A DNA stretch of 64,000 nt, taken from positions 124,001 through 188,000 of the forward strand of contig NZ_QARE02000004.1 of the NCBI RefSeq assembly GCF_003052515.2, written 5' to 3'. Position 1 is the stretch's first letter. Each line of letters starts with the position of its first letter. Origin of the DNA: Pseudomonas sp. RIT409 (GTDB lineage: Bacteria; Pseudomonadota; Gammaproteobacteria; Pseudomonadales; Pseudomonadaceae). Both the position numbers and the translations under genes were made by a program. This document shows, in pieces, positions 25,764 through 35,458 of this stretch. The notes below the pieces were generated by a model. That model did not search any database. It saw only the letters and a list, made by a program, of their open reading frames with translations, and was not told where the DNA came from.

Positions 25764-26651
25764 ATGATGCGCATCTTGCTGTTTTTGGCCACTAACCTTG
25801 CGGTCGTGCTGATTGCCAGCATTACCCTGAGCCTTTTTGGCTTCAATGGGTTCATGGCGGCCAACGGGGTTGATCTCAACCTCAATCAGCTGCTGATTTT
25901 CTGCGCCGTATTTGGCTTCGCCGGCTCGCTGTTCTCGCTGTTCATCTCCAAATGGATGGCCAAGATGAGTACCGGGACCGAAATCATCACCCAGCCCCGC
26001 ACTCGCCATGAACAATGGCTGCTGCAAACCGTCGAGCAGTTGTCCCGCGACGCAGGCATCAAAATGCCGGAAGTCGGTATTTTCCCGGCCTACGAAGCGA
26101 ACGCCTTCGCTACCGGCTGGAACAAGAACGATGCCTTGGTTGCCGTGAGCCAGGGGCTGTTGGAGCGGTTTTCGCCGGAAGAGGTGAAAGCGGTACTCGC
26201 TCACGAGATCGGCCACGTGGCCAACGGCGACATGGTGACGCTGGCGCTGGTCCAAGGCGTGGTGAACACCTTCGTGATGTTCTTCGCGCGGATCATCGGT
26301 AACTTCGTCGACAAAGTGATTTTCAAGAACGAAGAAGGCCGTGGCATCGCGTTCTATATCGCGACCATCTTCGCCGAGATCGTGCTGGGCTTCCTGGCCA
26401 GCGCCATCGTGATGTGGTTCTCGCGCCGCCGCGAATACCGCGCCGACGACGCTGGCGCCCGCTTGGCCGGTACCGGTGCGATGATCAGTGCACTCCAACG
26501 CTTGCGCTCGGAGCAAGGCGTTCCAGTGCAGATGCCGGACAGCCTGACCGCTTTCGGCATCAACGGCGGCTTGAAACACGGCCTTGCGGGCCTGTTCATG
26601 AGCCACCCACCGCTGGAAGAGCGCATCGAGGCGCTTCGCCGCCGCGGTTGA
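25764..26651 (+). CDS. htpX: heat-shock membrane protease HtpX
   Basis: A 295-residue inner-membrane zinc metalloprotease that degrades misfolded membrane proteins with FtsH. The catalytic HEIGH motif has His147, Glu148 and His151; a third ligand Glu lies in [13 protein letters not shown]. Membrane segments are at about 5-25, 40-62, 160-180 and 190-212. A gaggag ribosome site is about 12 bases upstream of two adjacent ATG codons (25764 and 25767). No heat-shock promoter was firmly identified. Confidence 0.95.
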   Translation: MMRILLFLATNLAVVLIASITLSLFGFNGFMAANGVDLNLNQLLIFCAVFGFAGSLFSLFISKWMAKMSTGTEIITQPRTRHEQWLLQTVEQLSRDAGIKMPEVGIFPAYEANAFATGWNKNDALVAVSQGLLERFSPEEVKAVLAHEIGHVANGDMVTLALVQGVVNTFVMFFARIIGNFVDKVIFKNEEGRGIAFYIATIFAEIVLGFLASAIVMWFSRRREYRADDAGARLAGTGAMISALQRLRSEQGVPVQMPDSLTAFGINGGLKHGLAGLFMSHPPLEERIEALRRRG

Positions 26652-26663
26652 TTACAGCGTCGG

Positions 26664-26697
26664 ATGAAAAAGGGCGACTTCGGTCGCCCTTTTTCAT
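26664..26697. terminator. bidirectional terminator between htpX and tpm
   Basis: A perfect 15-bp inverted repeat (26664-26678 with 26683-26697) with a TTCG tetraloop carries A and T runs at its ends, so it can terminate htpX on the plus strand and tpm on the minus strand. Confidence 0.92.
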
Positions 26698-26732
26698 GGC
26701 CCGTTTCATCGCCAGTCACGGGAGGTTTGGAG

Positions 26733-27389
26733 CTAACGCCTGAACAGTCGGTAGGCATGCTCCATCAGGTGCGTGGCGCCCGCCTGTTTGAACTTGGCAC
26801 TTTTTTCCAACACGTCCCATTCGCCCACCTGCTTGACCCGCCACTCCGGGGAAAGCAATTGCTGCACCTCGTCTTCGTCCAGCGCAAACGGTGGACCGGC
26901 GATTTGCGATTGATCGTAATCCAGCGTAATCAGCAGTCCACGAGAGTCTTGAGCCATCAGACGATTCAACTGCTCGACGTATCGCCAGCGCATCTCTGCA
27001 GGTAGAGCAATCAACGCGGCCCGGTCATAGAACGCTGTGCAGTCGCCGACGTCCTCCGGTTGCAGAGCAAAAAAGTCACCGCACCAGATCTCACAGGCGC
27101 CATAGCGATAAACCGTAAAGGCCCCGCGTACCTCCGTCTCCGGCGTCAGCCGGGCCTCGCTGAACCAGGCGGCGACCGCTTTCTCGGACAACTCTGCACC
27201 GACGACATGATGGCCCTGGTCCAGTAGCCAGTGCAGGTCGATGGTTTTTCCGCACAACGGCACCAATACCCGCTCGCCAGGCTTGACCTGCAACTCGGGC
27301 CACAGCTGGGTGAGGTAAGGATTCACTTCCGCTTGATTGAAGCCAATCTGATTGATCGCCCAGCGCTCTAGCCAAAACTCCGGCCCCAT
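26733..27389 (-). CDS. tpm: thiopurine S-methyltransferase
   Basis: A 218-residue SAM-dependent methyltransferase. The bacterial enzyme methylates thiopurines and also tellurite and selenite species. MGPEFWLERWAINQIGFNQAE starts the protein at 27389; VLVPLCGKTIDLHWLLDQGH (residues 42-61) is the SAM-binding loop, and the GDFFALQPEDVG segment follows the usual Tpm layout. It is convergent with htpX. Confidence 0.94.
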   Translation of the reverse strand: MGPEFWLERWAINQIGFNQAEVNPYLTQLWPELQVKPGERVLVPLCGKTIDLHWLLDQGHHVVGAELSEKAVAAWFSEARLTPETEVRGAFTVYRYGACEIWCGDFFALQPEDVGDCTAFYDRAALIALPAEMRWRYVEQLNRLMAQDSRGLLITLDYDQSQIAGPPFALDEDEVQQLLSPEWRVKQVGEWDVLEKSAKFKQAGATHLMEHAYRLFRR

Positions 27390-27493
27390 AAATACTCCCG
27401 ATACATCGATCAAACGGCACAAAAACTTATATTAGATTTAGATCAATGTTCTGCCTGATCATGGTGACATCTTATACGCACAGGACGCCCGAC

Positions 27494-28261
27494 ATGTTCC
27501 CCAGCCTGTTCATCTCTCACGGCTCGCCCATGCTTGCGCTGGAACCTGGTGAAAGCGGCCCGGCACTGGCCCGGCTTGCGGCCGAGCTGCCACGCCCGAA
27601 GGCAGTGGTGATCGTTTCGGCGCACTGGGAGAGCGAAGATCTTCGTGTCAATGGCAATCCGCACCCTGAAACCTGGCACGACTTCGGTGGGTTTCCACCT
27701 GCGTTGTTCGCCGTTCAGTACCCGGCGCCCGGCCAGCCGGAGATGACTCGTCGGGTCATGGAGCTGCTCGCGGCTGCGGACCTTCCGGCTCAGATGGACA
27801 CGCGTCGCCCCTTCGACCATGGGGTGTGGGTGCCTCTCTCATTGATGTACCCCCAGGCCGACGTGCCGATCGTGCAGGTGTCATTGCCGTCGCGCATGGG
27901 CCCCGAACTGCAGACCCGCGTCGGCCGGGCGCTCAGCCTTTTGCGGCAAGAACAGGTACTGGTGATCGGCTCCGGCAGCATCACTCACAACCTTCGGGAG
28001 CTGGATTGGCACGCTGGGCCGGAAAGCATCGAGCCTTGGGCTCAGGTCTTCCGGGACTGGATGGTGGAAAAGCTGAGCGCGGACGATGAGGTCGCCTTGC
28101 ACGATTACCGCCGCCTGGCTCCGAATGCCGTGCGCAATCATCCGAGCGACGAGCACTTGCTGCCGCTGTATTTTGCTCGGGGCGCTGGGGGTGAGTTCAG
28201 CATCGCCCACCAAGGCTTCACCATGGGCGCGCTCGGCATGGATATCTACCGGTTTGGGTAA
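27494..28261 (+). CDS. LigB/DODA-type extradiol dioxygenase (YgiD-like)
   Basis: A 255-residue non-haem metal enzyme of the LigB superfamily, which opens aromatic rings next to a diol. Candidate metal ligands are His9 (FISHGSPML), His44 (VSAHWES) and a His in GSITHNLREL; His109 (FDHGVWVPL) is also conserved in the DODA group. The start at 27494 (MFPSLFISHG) suits the family better than the upstream Met. No pathway genes adjoin it, so the natural substrate is unknown. Confidence 0.88.
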   Translation: MFPSLFISHGSPMLALEPGESGPALARLAAELPRPKAVVIVSAHWESEDLRVNGNPHPETWHDFGGFPPALFAVQYPAPGQPEMTRRVMELLAAADLPAQMDTRRPFDHGVWVPLSLMYPQADVPIVQVSLPSRMGPELQTRVGRALSLLRQEQVLVIGSGSITHNLRELDWHAGPESIEPWAQVFRDWMVEKLSADDEVALHDYRRLAPNAVRNHPSDEHLLPLYFARGAGGEFSIAHQGFTMGALGMDIYRFG

Positions 28262-28340
28262 GGCGCTGAGCCGACGCTGACGCTGGCAGCAACGCTCCAC
28301 TGCTCTCGCAAGACACCCTGACGCCACGGAAAATCAGACA

Positions 28341-28371
28341 AAAAAATCCCCGGACACGCCGGGGATTTTTT
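28341..28371. terminator. bidirectional terminator between dioxygenase and deaD
   Basis: AAAAAATCCCCGG (28341-28353) pairs perfectly with CCGGGGATTTTTT (28359-28371) around a 5-base loop. It serves the convergent dioxygenase and helicase genes. Confidence 0.93.
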
Positions 28372-28396
28372 ATTCAGACGACCCGCCTGTTGCGGA

Positions 28397-30058
28397 TCAG
28401 TCTTCGCGATAGCGGCGCAGTTTCAGCTGCTTGCCAGCGACACGGGTGTCCTTCAGCTTGGCCAGCAGACGCTCCAGGCCTTCCTCTGGAAGCTCGACGA
28501 GGCTGAAGCTGTCGCGCACCTGGATGCGACCGATGGCTTCGCGAGCCAGGCCGCCCTCGTTGAGGATAGCGCCGAGCAGGTTCTTGGCGGCGATACCGTC
28601 ACGCGCACCGAGCGCGGTACGGCAGCGGGCGCGGCCTTCAGCCAACGGCACCGGCGCGCGACGCTCGCGGTCGCCACGATCAGGACGGTCGCCACTGCGC
28701 TCACGCGGTGCACTGTTCGGTACCAGCGGACGCTCTTTCTCGATGGCTGCCAGATTCAGCGCCTGACCATTGGTTGCCTTGCGCAGCAGCGCGGCCGCCA
28801 ACGCACGTGGGCTGCAGCCGATATCGGCGGTCAGGCGGTCGAGCAGTTCGCCATGGCTGGCTTCGGCATCGGCCACCAGTGGCGCGAGGCTGTTGGTCAA
28901 CTTCTTGATGCGCGCATCGAGAACGGCTTGCGAGTCCGGCAGGCGAACCTCTGCAACGCGCTGACCGGTCACACGCTCGATCACTTGCAGCATGCGGCGC
29001 TCGCGCGGCGTGACCAGCAGCAGGGCACGGCCTTCGCGACCGGCACGGCCGGTACGGCCGATGCGGTGAACGTAGGACTCAGGGTCGTACGGCATGTCGA
29101 CGTTGAACACGTGGGTGATACGCGGAACGTCCAGGCCGCGGGCAGCGACGTCAGTGGCGACGACGATGTCCAGACGACCATCCTTGAGCGAGTCGATGAC
29201 GCGCTCGCGCTGGTTCTGGGCGATGTCGCCGTTCAGCGCAGCGGCTTTGTAGCCCTTGGCTTCCAGCGCGCTGGCCAAGTCGAGAGTGGCCTGCTTGGTG
29301 CGCACGAACATGATCAGGGCGTCGAAATCCTCGACTTCCAGCAGGCTCAGCACGGCCGAGGTCTTCTGGTCGGCGTGAACCAGCAGGTGAGCCTGCTCGA
29401 TGGCGGTCACGGTCTGGGTCTTGCTCTGGATCTTGACGTGTTTCGGATCCTTGAGGTGACGCTCGGCGATCGCGCGGATCGACTGCGGCAGCGTGGCCGA
29501 GAACAGAACGGTCTGACGGCTCTCCGGCATGGCGTTGAAGATGACTTCAAGGTCATCCATGAAGCCCAGCTTGAGCATTTCGTCGGCTTCGTCCAGCACC
29601 AGATGATTCACCGTGGCGAGGACTTTTTCGTCGCGACGCAGGTGGTCGCACAGACGACCCGGCGTGGCGACAACGATTTGCGCGCCGTTGCGGATGGCCT
29701 TCAGTTGCGGGCCCATCGGGGCACCGCCGTAGACGGCTACGACGTTCACGCTTGGCATCTGCTTGGCATAGGTTTCGAACGCGGTGGCCACTTGCAGGGC
29801 CAGCTCGCGGGTCGGCGCGAGGATCAGCGCCTGGGGTTCCCGTTTGGCCGGGTCGATGCGGTTCAGGATGGGCAGTGCGAAGGCGGCGGTTTTACCGGTA
29901 CCAGTCTGCGCCTGACCGATCATGTCGTGACCGGCGAGAATGATCGGGATCGATTGTTGCTGAATCGCCGACGGCTCTTCGTAGCCGGTCGCGATGACGG
30001 CAGCAACAATATTCGGATTAAGGTCAAGAGCGGCGAAGCCGCCGGTTTCCTGGGTCAT
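28397..30058 (-). CDS. deaD: DEAD-box ATP-dependent RNA helicase DeaD/CsdA
   Basis: A 553-residue RNA helicase that remodels RNA in ribosome assembly and mRNA decay, especially in the cold. The Q motif is at about 8-36, motif I AQTGTGKT at 50-57, DEAD at 156-159, SATL near 190, and motif VI HRIGRTGRAGR near 335. The C-terminus holds a charged linker (RSGDRPDRGDRERR) and a DbpA-type RNA-binding domain (about 480-550). The 5' leader appears long (see 30059-30277), as in cold-regulated helicase mRNAs. Confidence 0.95.
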   Translation of the reverse strand: MTQETGGFAALDLNPNIVAAVIATGYEEPSAIQQQSIPIILAGHDMIGQAQTGTGKTAAFALPILNRIDPAKREPQALILAPTRELALQVATAFETYAKQMPSVNVVAVYGGAPMGPQLKAIRNGAQIVVATPGRLCDHLRRDEKVLATVNHLVLDEADEMLKLGFMDDLEVIFNAMPESRQTVLFSATLPQSIRAIAERHLKDPKHVKIQSKTQTVTAIEQAHLLVHADQKTSAVLSLLEVEDFDALIMFVRTKQATLDLASALEAKGYKAAALNGDIAQNQRERVIDSLKDGRLDIVVATDVAARGLDVPRITHVFNVDMPYDPESYVHRIGRTGRAGREGRALLLVTPRERRMLQVIERVTGQRVAEVRLPDSQAVLDARIKKLTNSLAPLVADAEASHGELLDRLTADIGCSPRALAAALLRKATNGQALNLAAIEKERPLVPNSAPRERSGDRPDRGDRERRAPVPLAEGRARCRTALGARDGIAAKNLLGAILNEGGLAREAIGRIQVRDSFSLVELPEEGLERLLAKLKDTRVAGKQLKLRRYRED

Positions 30059-30277
30059 GGGTCTGCCTCTGAGTGCATCCGCAAAGACCCATGCTTCAAA
30101 GCTGCGCGTGCCGTGTAAGACCCGAAGGTCACCCTGGCTGCTTTGTCGGCGGGGATTTGCGAAAACGTATGGATGAATGGATCGTCAAGGATAGCTCGTG
30201 AGAGAACCGGTTTACGGAGAGAGCTCCGCAAACGTACGTCTTGACGACGGCCCTATGAAAGACCGGCGCGCACTATA
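30059..30277 (-). promoter_or_regulatory. candidate promoter and long 5' leader of deaD
   Basis: On the minus strand TATAGT (30272-30277) is followed by the GC-rich GCGCGCC. No good -35 box is seen. If this is the promoter, the transcript has a leader of about 205 nt before the deaD ATG at 30058. The stretch 30278-30451, up to the spermidine-synthase-like gene, contains no gene that I can support. Confidence 0.45.
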
Positions 30278-30451
30278 CCGGAATTGCCGAAAAAAGTGAG
30301 GATTTTTTTCAGCACAACCAGGCGTTGCGTCCAACTGTCACAGGCCCTGCGCAAACCGATCTCGGTGTCGCTTCCCTGAAATGTGCGAGAAGGCACAGGA
30401 AGCAGCTTAAACGTTTCACCTCTGGACGGCAGCGTCCACCCGTCGCGACGT

Positions 30452-31207
30452 TCAAGTCGCAACGCGCAGGGTCTTGATCAATGGCAACAGCGAGTAGCCC
30501 AGTTGAGGGGCCAGTGCTTCGGCGCGCACCATCAAGGCATCGATATCCAGGGTCTGGTCCAGGTCGTGAGGCACGATCAAAATCACGTTGCCCTCCTTGA
30601 CCGGCAGTTCCCAGTAATGGCGGTGATAGAGCCCGCGAAGCAGCGCCGCGCCCAACGGTTTGCCGTCATCGGACGCCCATTGGTTGATGATCAGCCAGCC
30701 ACCAGGGTTCAGGTGCTGTTGACACTGTTCCAGAAATCCCCACGCCAGGTGCCCTACCGCCGGGCCGGTGTCGGTGTAGAGATCGACGAAAATCAGGTCG
30801 GCGTTTTCCGCCGAAGGCAACAATTCGAGGGCATCGCCCACGCGTATGTAAAGCCGCGGGTCATCGGCCAGGCCCATGTACTCCATCGCGAGCCGGGGCA
30901 CATCCGGGCGCAGTTCGATGGCCTCGACATCTTCCAGTGGCAGGAACCTGAGGCATGCCTGCGTCAACGTCCCTGCACCGAGCCCCATGAAGAGCGCGCT
31001 CTCGGGGGCATCGTGGCACAGTGCGCCAATCAGCATGGCGCGGGTGTAGTCGTACTCCAGCCAGCTCGGATCGGCCGTGAACGTACAGCTCTGCTCAATC
31101 GCATCGCCGAATTCCAGGAAGCGATAGTCCTCCACTTCCAGCACGCGGATCATGCCGAAGTCATCATGAACTTCGGCCAGTACGCGCTCTACACGCTCCT
31201 GGTTCAT
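30452..31207 (-). CDS. spermidine synthase-like SAM-fold protein
   Basis: A 251-residue protein with the SAM-dependent methyltransferase fold of the spermidine/spermine synthases. [20 protein letters not shown] (about 68-88) is the nucleotide loop, [14 protein letters not shown] the acidic ribose-binding strand, and [11 protein letters not shown] the region where true synthases hold the catalytic Asp. The family is often annotated only as spermidine-synthase-like and the substrate is uncertain. The start at 31207 ([16 protein letters not shown]) avoids a non-conserved basic extension. Confidence 0.85.
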   Translation of the reverse strand: MNQERVERVLAEVHDDFGMIRVLEVEDYRFLEFGDAIEQSCTFTADPSWLEYDYTRAMLIGALCHDAPESALFMGLGAGTLTQACLRFLPLEDVEAIELRPDVPRLAMEYMGLADDPRLYIRVGDALELLPSAENADLIFVDLYTDTGPAVGHLAWGFLEQCQQHLNPGGWLIINQWASDDGKPLGAALLRGLYHRHYWELPVKEGNVILIVPHDLDQTLDIDALMVRAEALAPQLGYSLLPLIKTLRVAT

Positions 31208-31412
31208 TACTGCTCTCTGCCGTTTGCCATCAGAACGCCCGGCTCGACCCACGGTGGCCATCAACACCGCCACTGGTCGCCGGACTGCTGCAAGGGATCG
31301 CACGACGATCCCGAAGACGCGGGATTGTCAGCCATGCACCCCTGGCAGGTCACGCAAATTATCGGGGCGGCTGCTACCATGGCGGCTCCTTTGCCTTGAT
31401 TCCGAGTCGACG

Positions 31413-32762
31413 ATGAGCCACCCGTGGAGCCCCGATAGCTGGCGGACCCTGCCAATTCAGCAACAACCTCAATATCCCGACGCCGAGCATCTGCTGCGTG
31501 TCGAACGGACGCTGGCCAGCTACCCACCACTGGTGTTCGCCGGAGAAGCTCGAGAACTGCGCCGACAATTTGCCGAGGTCACCGAAGGCCGCGCATTTTT
31601 GCTGCAGGGGGGCGATTGTGCGGAAAGCTTCTTCGAATTTTCCGCCGCGAAGATCCGCGACACCTTCAAGGTGCTGCTGCAGATGGCGATCGTCATGACC
31701 TTCGCTGCGGGCTGCCCGGTGGTGAAGGTAGGACGGATGGCCGGTCAATTCGCCAAGCCGCGCTCAGCCAACGATGAAACCGTGGATGGGATCACGTTGC
31801 CGGCTTACCGTGGCGACATTGTCAACGCGATCGGCTTCGACGAAAAAAGCCGAGTGCCGGATCCGGAACGTCTGCTGCAGGCCTATCACCAATCCACCGC
31901 CACCTTGAACCTGCTGCGCGCCTTCGCACAGGGAGGCTTCGCTGACCTGCACCAAGTGCATCAGTGGAACCTTGATTTCATTGCCAACTCGGCATTGTCG
32001 GACAAGTACAGCCAACTCGCCGATCGTATCGACGAAACCCTGGCGTTCATGCGCGCTTGTGGCCTGGACACCTCGCCGCAACTGCGGGAAACCAGTTTCT
32101 TCACGGCGCACGAAGCGCTGTTGTTGAACTACGAAGAAGCTTTCGTACGCCGCGACAGCCTGACCAACGATTTTTACGATTGCTCGGCGCACATGCTGTG
32201 GATTGGCGACCGCACCCGCCAGTTGGACGGCGCACACGTGGAATTTCTGCGGGGGGTGAAGAACCCGATCGGTGTGAAGGTCGGCCCGAGCATGAACACC
32301 GACGATCTGATCCGCCTGATCGACCTGCTCAACCCGGAGAACGACCCAGGTCGCCTCAACCTCATCGCCCGCATGGGCGCCAACAAGGTAGGCGATCACC
32401 TGCCGGGGCTGATTCGCGCTGTCGAGCGGGAAGGCAAAAAGGTGCTGTGGAGTTCCGATCCGATGCATGGCAACACCATCAAGGCCAGCAGCGGCTACAA
32501 GACCCGTGACTTTGCGCAGATTCTGGGGGAGGTGAAACAGTTCTTCCAGGTTCATCAGGCCGAAGGCACTTACGCGGGCGGCATCCACATCGAGATGACC
32601 GGGCAAAATGTCACCGAATGCATCGGTGGCGCGCGCCCCATCACCGAAGACGGCCTGTCTGACCGATACCACACCCACTGCGATCCACGGATGAACGCCG
32701 ATCAGTCACTGGAACTGGCGTTTCTGATCGCCGAAACGTTGAAGCAGGTGCGTCGTTCGTGA
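31413..32762 (+). CDS. class II 3-deoxy-7-phosphoheptulonate (DAHP) synthase
   Basis: A 449-residue enzyme joining phosphoenolpyruvate and erythrose 4-phosphate in the first step of the shikimate pathway. Class II marks are [20 protein letters not shown], the metal Cys in [10 protein letters not shown] (near 67), [26 protein letters not shown] and SDPMHGNT. The start [11 protein letters not shown] is standard for the pseudomonad enzyme. It is divergent from the spermidine-synthase-like gene. In P. aeruginosa I recall PA2843 at this position. Confidence 0.94.
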   Translation: MSHPWSPDSWRTLPIQQQPQYPDAEHLLRVERTLASYPPLVFAGEARELRRQFAEVTEGRAFLLQGGDCAESFFEFSAAKIRDTFKVLLQMAIVMTFAAGCPVVKVGRMAGQFAKPRSANDETVDGITLPAYRGDIVNAIGFDEKSRVPDPERLLQAYHQSTATLNLLRAFAQGGFADLHQVHQWNLDFIANSALSDKYSQLADRIDETLAFMRACGLDTSPQLRETSFFTAHEALLLNYEEAFVRRDSLTNDFYDCSAHMLWIGDRTRQLDGAHVEFLRGVKNPIGVKVGPSMNTDDLIRLIDLLNPENDPGRLNLIARMGANKVGDHLPGLIRAVEREGKKVLWSSDPMHGNTIKASSGYKTRDFAQILGEVKQFFQVHQAEGTYAGGIHIEMTGQNVTECIGGARPITEDGLSDRYHTHCDPRMNADQSLELAFLIAETLKQVRRS

Positions 32763-32826
32763 CGTCAGCTTTCCCAACGGGATCGACACAAGACGCGCCC
32801 TCCGCCACAGGCAGCGAGACGGTGGC

Positions 32827-34095
32827 TTAGGCATGGCCCAAAGAGCGTGGGGCGTGGGAAAGACCGCTGTCGACCCACGCAGTCCGTAGCCGGGCACCGC
32901 TCGTCCGCTGGCAGTTGATCAGCACCTCCGGCAACCCTAGCCAGTCAGCCAGGGTCCTGAGGTGCGACGCCAGCGCCCGCAAGCCCTCGGTGTCAAGACC
33001 CGGATCTTCCTCATGCACGGCATGCACCGCGAGCCGTCCCGCGGCACGTTCAGCTCGCAGATCGACCCGCGCCGCGATGCGTTCATGGTGCAGAAACGGC
33101 AGCACGTAATAGCCATAGACCCGCTTATGGGCAGGGGTGTAGATCTCCAGCCGGTAGTGAAAATCGAACAGACGCTCGGTCCGACCCCGCTCCCAGATCA
33201 GAGAATCGAAGGGCGAAAGCAAAGCGCTGGTGTGGACCTTTCTAGGAATTTTCAGGTCAGGCAGCGCATAAGCGGGCTGCTTCCAGCCTTGCACCTGAAC
33301 CTGCTCGATGGCGCCCTCCTCCCTCAGCGTGGCCAGCCCCGCCTTCGCCGGGGCCGGGTCCAAACGAAAATAATCGCGTAGGTCTTTCTCGGTGCCCACC
33401 CCCAGTGCGCGGACAGCGTGGAGCAGCAAACCGCGCTGGGCCTGGGCTTCGGTCAATTCCGGCTGGGCAAGAATGGAAGGTGGCAGCACCCGCTCTGGCA
33501 AATCGTACAGCCGCTCGAACCCCCGGCGCCCCGCCACGGTGACTTCCCCGGCGGCGAACAGCCACTCAAGCGCGTGCTTTTCATCGCTCCAGTCCCACCA
33601 GGGCCCGGCCCGCTCTTGTCGAGTACTGAGGCTGCCGGCGCCCAACGCGCCCTGATCGCGGACCGCTTGCAGCACACGAGCGATGGTGGGTTGCTGCTCT
33701 CGACCGAACCTGGCCATTTGTTGATAGATGCCTTCGCCTTGGGCGGCACGCCGCATCCGCCAGCGCAACAGCGGGTACAACTCGACGGGAAGCAAAGACG
33801 CCTCATGGCCCCAATACTCGAAGAGCCTGCGATGCCGCCCTTGGCTCCAGGCCGCTTGGTCGAGCAGCTTTTGCGGGTAGTTGCCCAGGCGAGAGAACAG
33901 CGGCAGGTAGTGCGAACGAACCAGCGCATTGACCGAGTCGATCTGCACGACGCCGAGGCGTTCGATCAGTTGGATGACATGACGGGCCGTAATGGCTGCA
34001 GGTGGCTGCCGGCCGTTGAAACCCTGAGCGGCCAAGGCAACGCGACGGGCTTGTTTGAGTGACAATTGCTGTTGAGTCGGCTGGGCGGCGGGCAT
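32827..34095 (-). CDS. YcaQ-type DNA interstrand-crosslink glycosylase
   Basis: A 422-residue winged-helix protein of the HTH_42/YcaQ family, whose E. coli member unhooks DNA interstrand crosslinks. The catalytic QxD motif is Gln51-Ile52-Asp53 in RLGVVQIDSVNALVRSHY. Other family blocks are LFEYWGHEASLLP near 90, LLSPFDSLIWERGRTERLFD near 300, and VYGYYVLPFL near 335. Three winged-helix modules are expected from the family. The start is the Met at 34095 with ggaggt upstream; the neighbouring genes are unrelated. Confidence 0.88.
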   Translation of the reverse strand: MPAAQPTQQQLSLKQARRVALAAQGFNGRQPPAAITARHVIQLIERLGVVQIDSVNALVRSHYLPLFSRLGNYPQKLLDQAAWSQGRHRRLFEYWGHEASLLPVELYPLLRWRMRRAAQGEGIYQQMARFGREQQPTIARVLQAVRDQGALGAGSLSTRQERAGPWWDWSDEKHALEWLFAAGEVTVAGRRGFERLYDLPERVLPPSILAQPELTEAQAQRGLLLHAVRALGVGTEKDLRDYFRLDPAPAKAGLATLREEGAIEQVQVQGWKQPAYALPDLKIPRKVHTSALLSPFDSLIWERGRTERLFDFHYRLEIYTPAHKRVYGYYVLPFLHHERIAARVDLRAERAAGRLAVHAVHEEDPGLDTEGLRALASHLRTLADWLGLPEVLINCQRTSGARLRTAWVDSGLSHAPRSLGHA

Positions 34096-34269
34096 TCAGG
34101 ACCTCCGGGTCGAAGCTGCCACGCTACCTGATCCTGGCATCCCTGGGTACCTGTGCGGCGGGTCGGTAGCCCGCCAAATGCGTCGGTGGAGGTCAATTGC
34201 AGCAACGCGGCATGCCGCAGCCATGTTATCGGCATCGCTGTCGGCAAGCCGCGCTCTGCGGGGCACGCT

Positions 34270-34506
34270 TCAGCGTTTGAGTGGGTCGTCCCAGAAGGGC
34301 CGTTCGGACTCTTCCGCCACATCCGCCCTAGACAGACCAAGGTCTTTCAAGGCGTCGTCGCTCAAACTGGCCAGTTGTACACGTTCACGGTGCAGCCTGT
34401 GCCAGCGCGCGAGTTGCTCGACGACTGCATGCCAACCGCGCTCCAGCGCCGAATCGCGAGACAGGGTTTTCAGGACCAGCACATAACCTTTTTGACGTTT
34501 CATCAT
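34270..34506 (-). CDS. DUF1127 small protein
   Basis: A 78-residue basic protein containing the short DUF1127 motif (LARWHRLHRERVQLASLSDDALKDLGLSRADVAEE, about 32-66). A ggaggg ribosome site five bases upstream supports the ATG at 34506 over the next ATG at 34503. Small DUF1127 proteins in alphaproteobacteria bind RNA and affect phosphate or carbon metabolism; the function in pseudomonads is unknown. It is divergent from a LysR gene and only 94 bp separate the starts, so co-regulation is possible. Confidence 0.85.
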   Translation of the reverse strand: MMKRQKGYVLVLKTLSRDSALERGWHAVVEQLARWHRLHRERVQLASLSDDALKDLGLSRADVAEESERPFWDDPLKR

Positions 34507-34600
34507 CTTGCCCTCCAAGTGGGGATGGGCAAATTCTCTCGCCAGGATTAAGATCAATCCAACGAATGTTTCTGATGCACTGCATCTGGGAGATTGATCC

Positions 34601-35455
34601 ATGGCCACCTACCCCAGCATCGACAGCGAGCTGCTGCGCACCTTCGTTGCCATTGCCGATCAGGGCGGTTTCACCAAAGCGGGCGAAGTCGTCAATCGCA
34701 CGCAGTCGGCCGTCAGCATGCAAATGAAGCGGCTGGAGGATGACGTCGTTCAGCGTCCTCTCTTTCAGAAGGACGGTCGGGTGCTGAATCTGACGGCAGA
34801 GGGGCAGGTGTTGCTGGGCTATGCAAGGCGCATCCTCAAACTCCACAGCGAGGTGTTCAATACCCTGCGCGAGCCGCATATGGTGGGCACCGTAAAAATC
34901 GGCACGCCGGACGATTACGTCATGCGTTTCCTGCCGGGGATTCTCTCGCGATTCGCTCAGGCCTATCCGCTGATACAAGTGGAGGTTCACTGCGAGTCGT
35001 CAGCCCAGTTGCTGCAACGCCAGGACCTTGACCTGAGCATCGTGACCCGCGAGCCGGGCAAGGAGATCGGGCAGATTCTGCGTCAGGAACGCTTCGTCTG
35101 GGCTGAGGCGGCAGGTTTTTATCCGCATGAACAGACGCCGATACCGTTGGCCATGTTCAACAGCGACTGTTTCTGCCGACTCTGGGCCAGCAACGCGCTG
35201 GACGCCTCAGGCCGCGAATACCGCATCGCTTACACCAGCGCCAGCCTCTCGGCGATCATGGCAGTGGTCAGCGCAGGGCTCGCCGTGACAGCGCAACTGG
35301 AAAGCCTCATTACCTCGGACCTGCGCGTGATCGGTGAAGCCGAGGGGCTGCCCCAACTACCCGCGGCGAGCATCGTGCTGTTGCGCAATCCCAATAACCC
35401 CTCGCCCATCACCGAATGCCTGGCCGAACATATTGCCGAGGGATTCAAGGTCTAG
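34601..35455 (+). CDS. LysR family regulator next to DUF1127 gene
   Basis: A 284-residue LysR protein. The helix-turn-helix is ELLRTFVAIADQGGFTKAGEVVNRTQSAVSMQMKRLE (about 9-45), followed by TVKIGTPDDYVMRFLPGILSRF, the start of the effector domain. PDDYV at this place is common in a LysR subgroup that is often paired with a divergent DUF1127 gene in pseudomonads. It ends three bases before the convergent permease gene ends. Confidence 0.9.
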   Translation: MATYPSIDSELLRTFVAIADQGGFTKAGEVVNRTQSAVSMQMKRLEDDVVQRPLFQKDGRVLNLTAEGQVLLGYARRILKLHSEVFNTLREPHMVGTVKIGTPDDYVMRFLPGILSRFAQAYPLIQVEVHCESSAQLLQRQDLDLSIVTREPGKEIGQILRQERFVWAEAAGFYPHEQTPIPLAMFNSDCFCRLWASNALDASGREYRIAYTSASLSAIMAVVSAGLAVTAQLESLITSDLRVIGEAEGLPQLPAASIVLLRNPNNPSPITECLAEHIAEGFKV

Positions 35456-35458
35456 ACC

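Noticed and set aside
30383..31399. 338-codon plus-strand frame opposite the spermidine-synthase-like gene
   Set aside because: It is the reverse-frame shadow of a protein with clear SAM-fold motifs; its own sequence is Gln/Arg/His-rich without domains.
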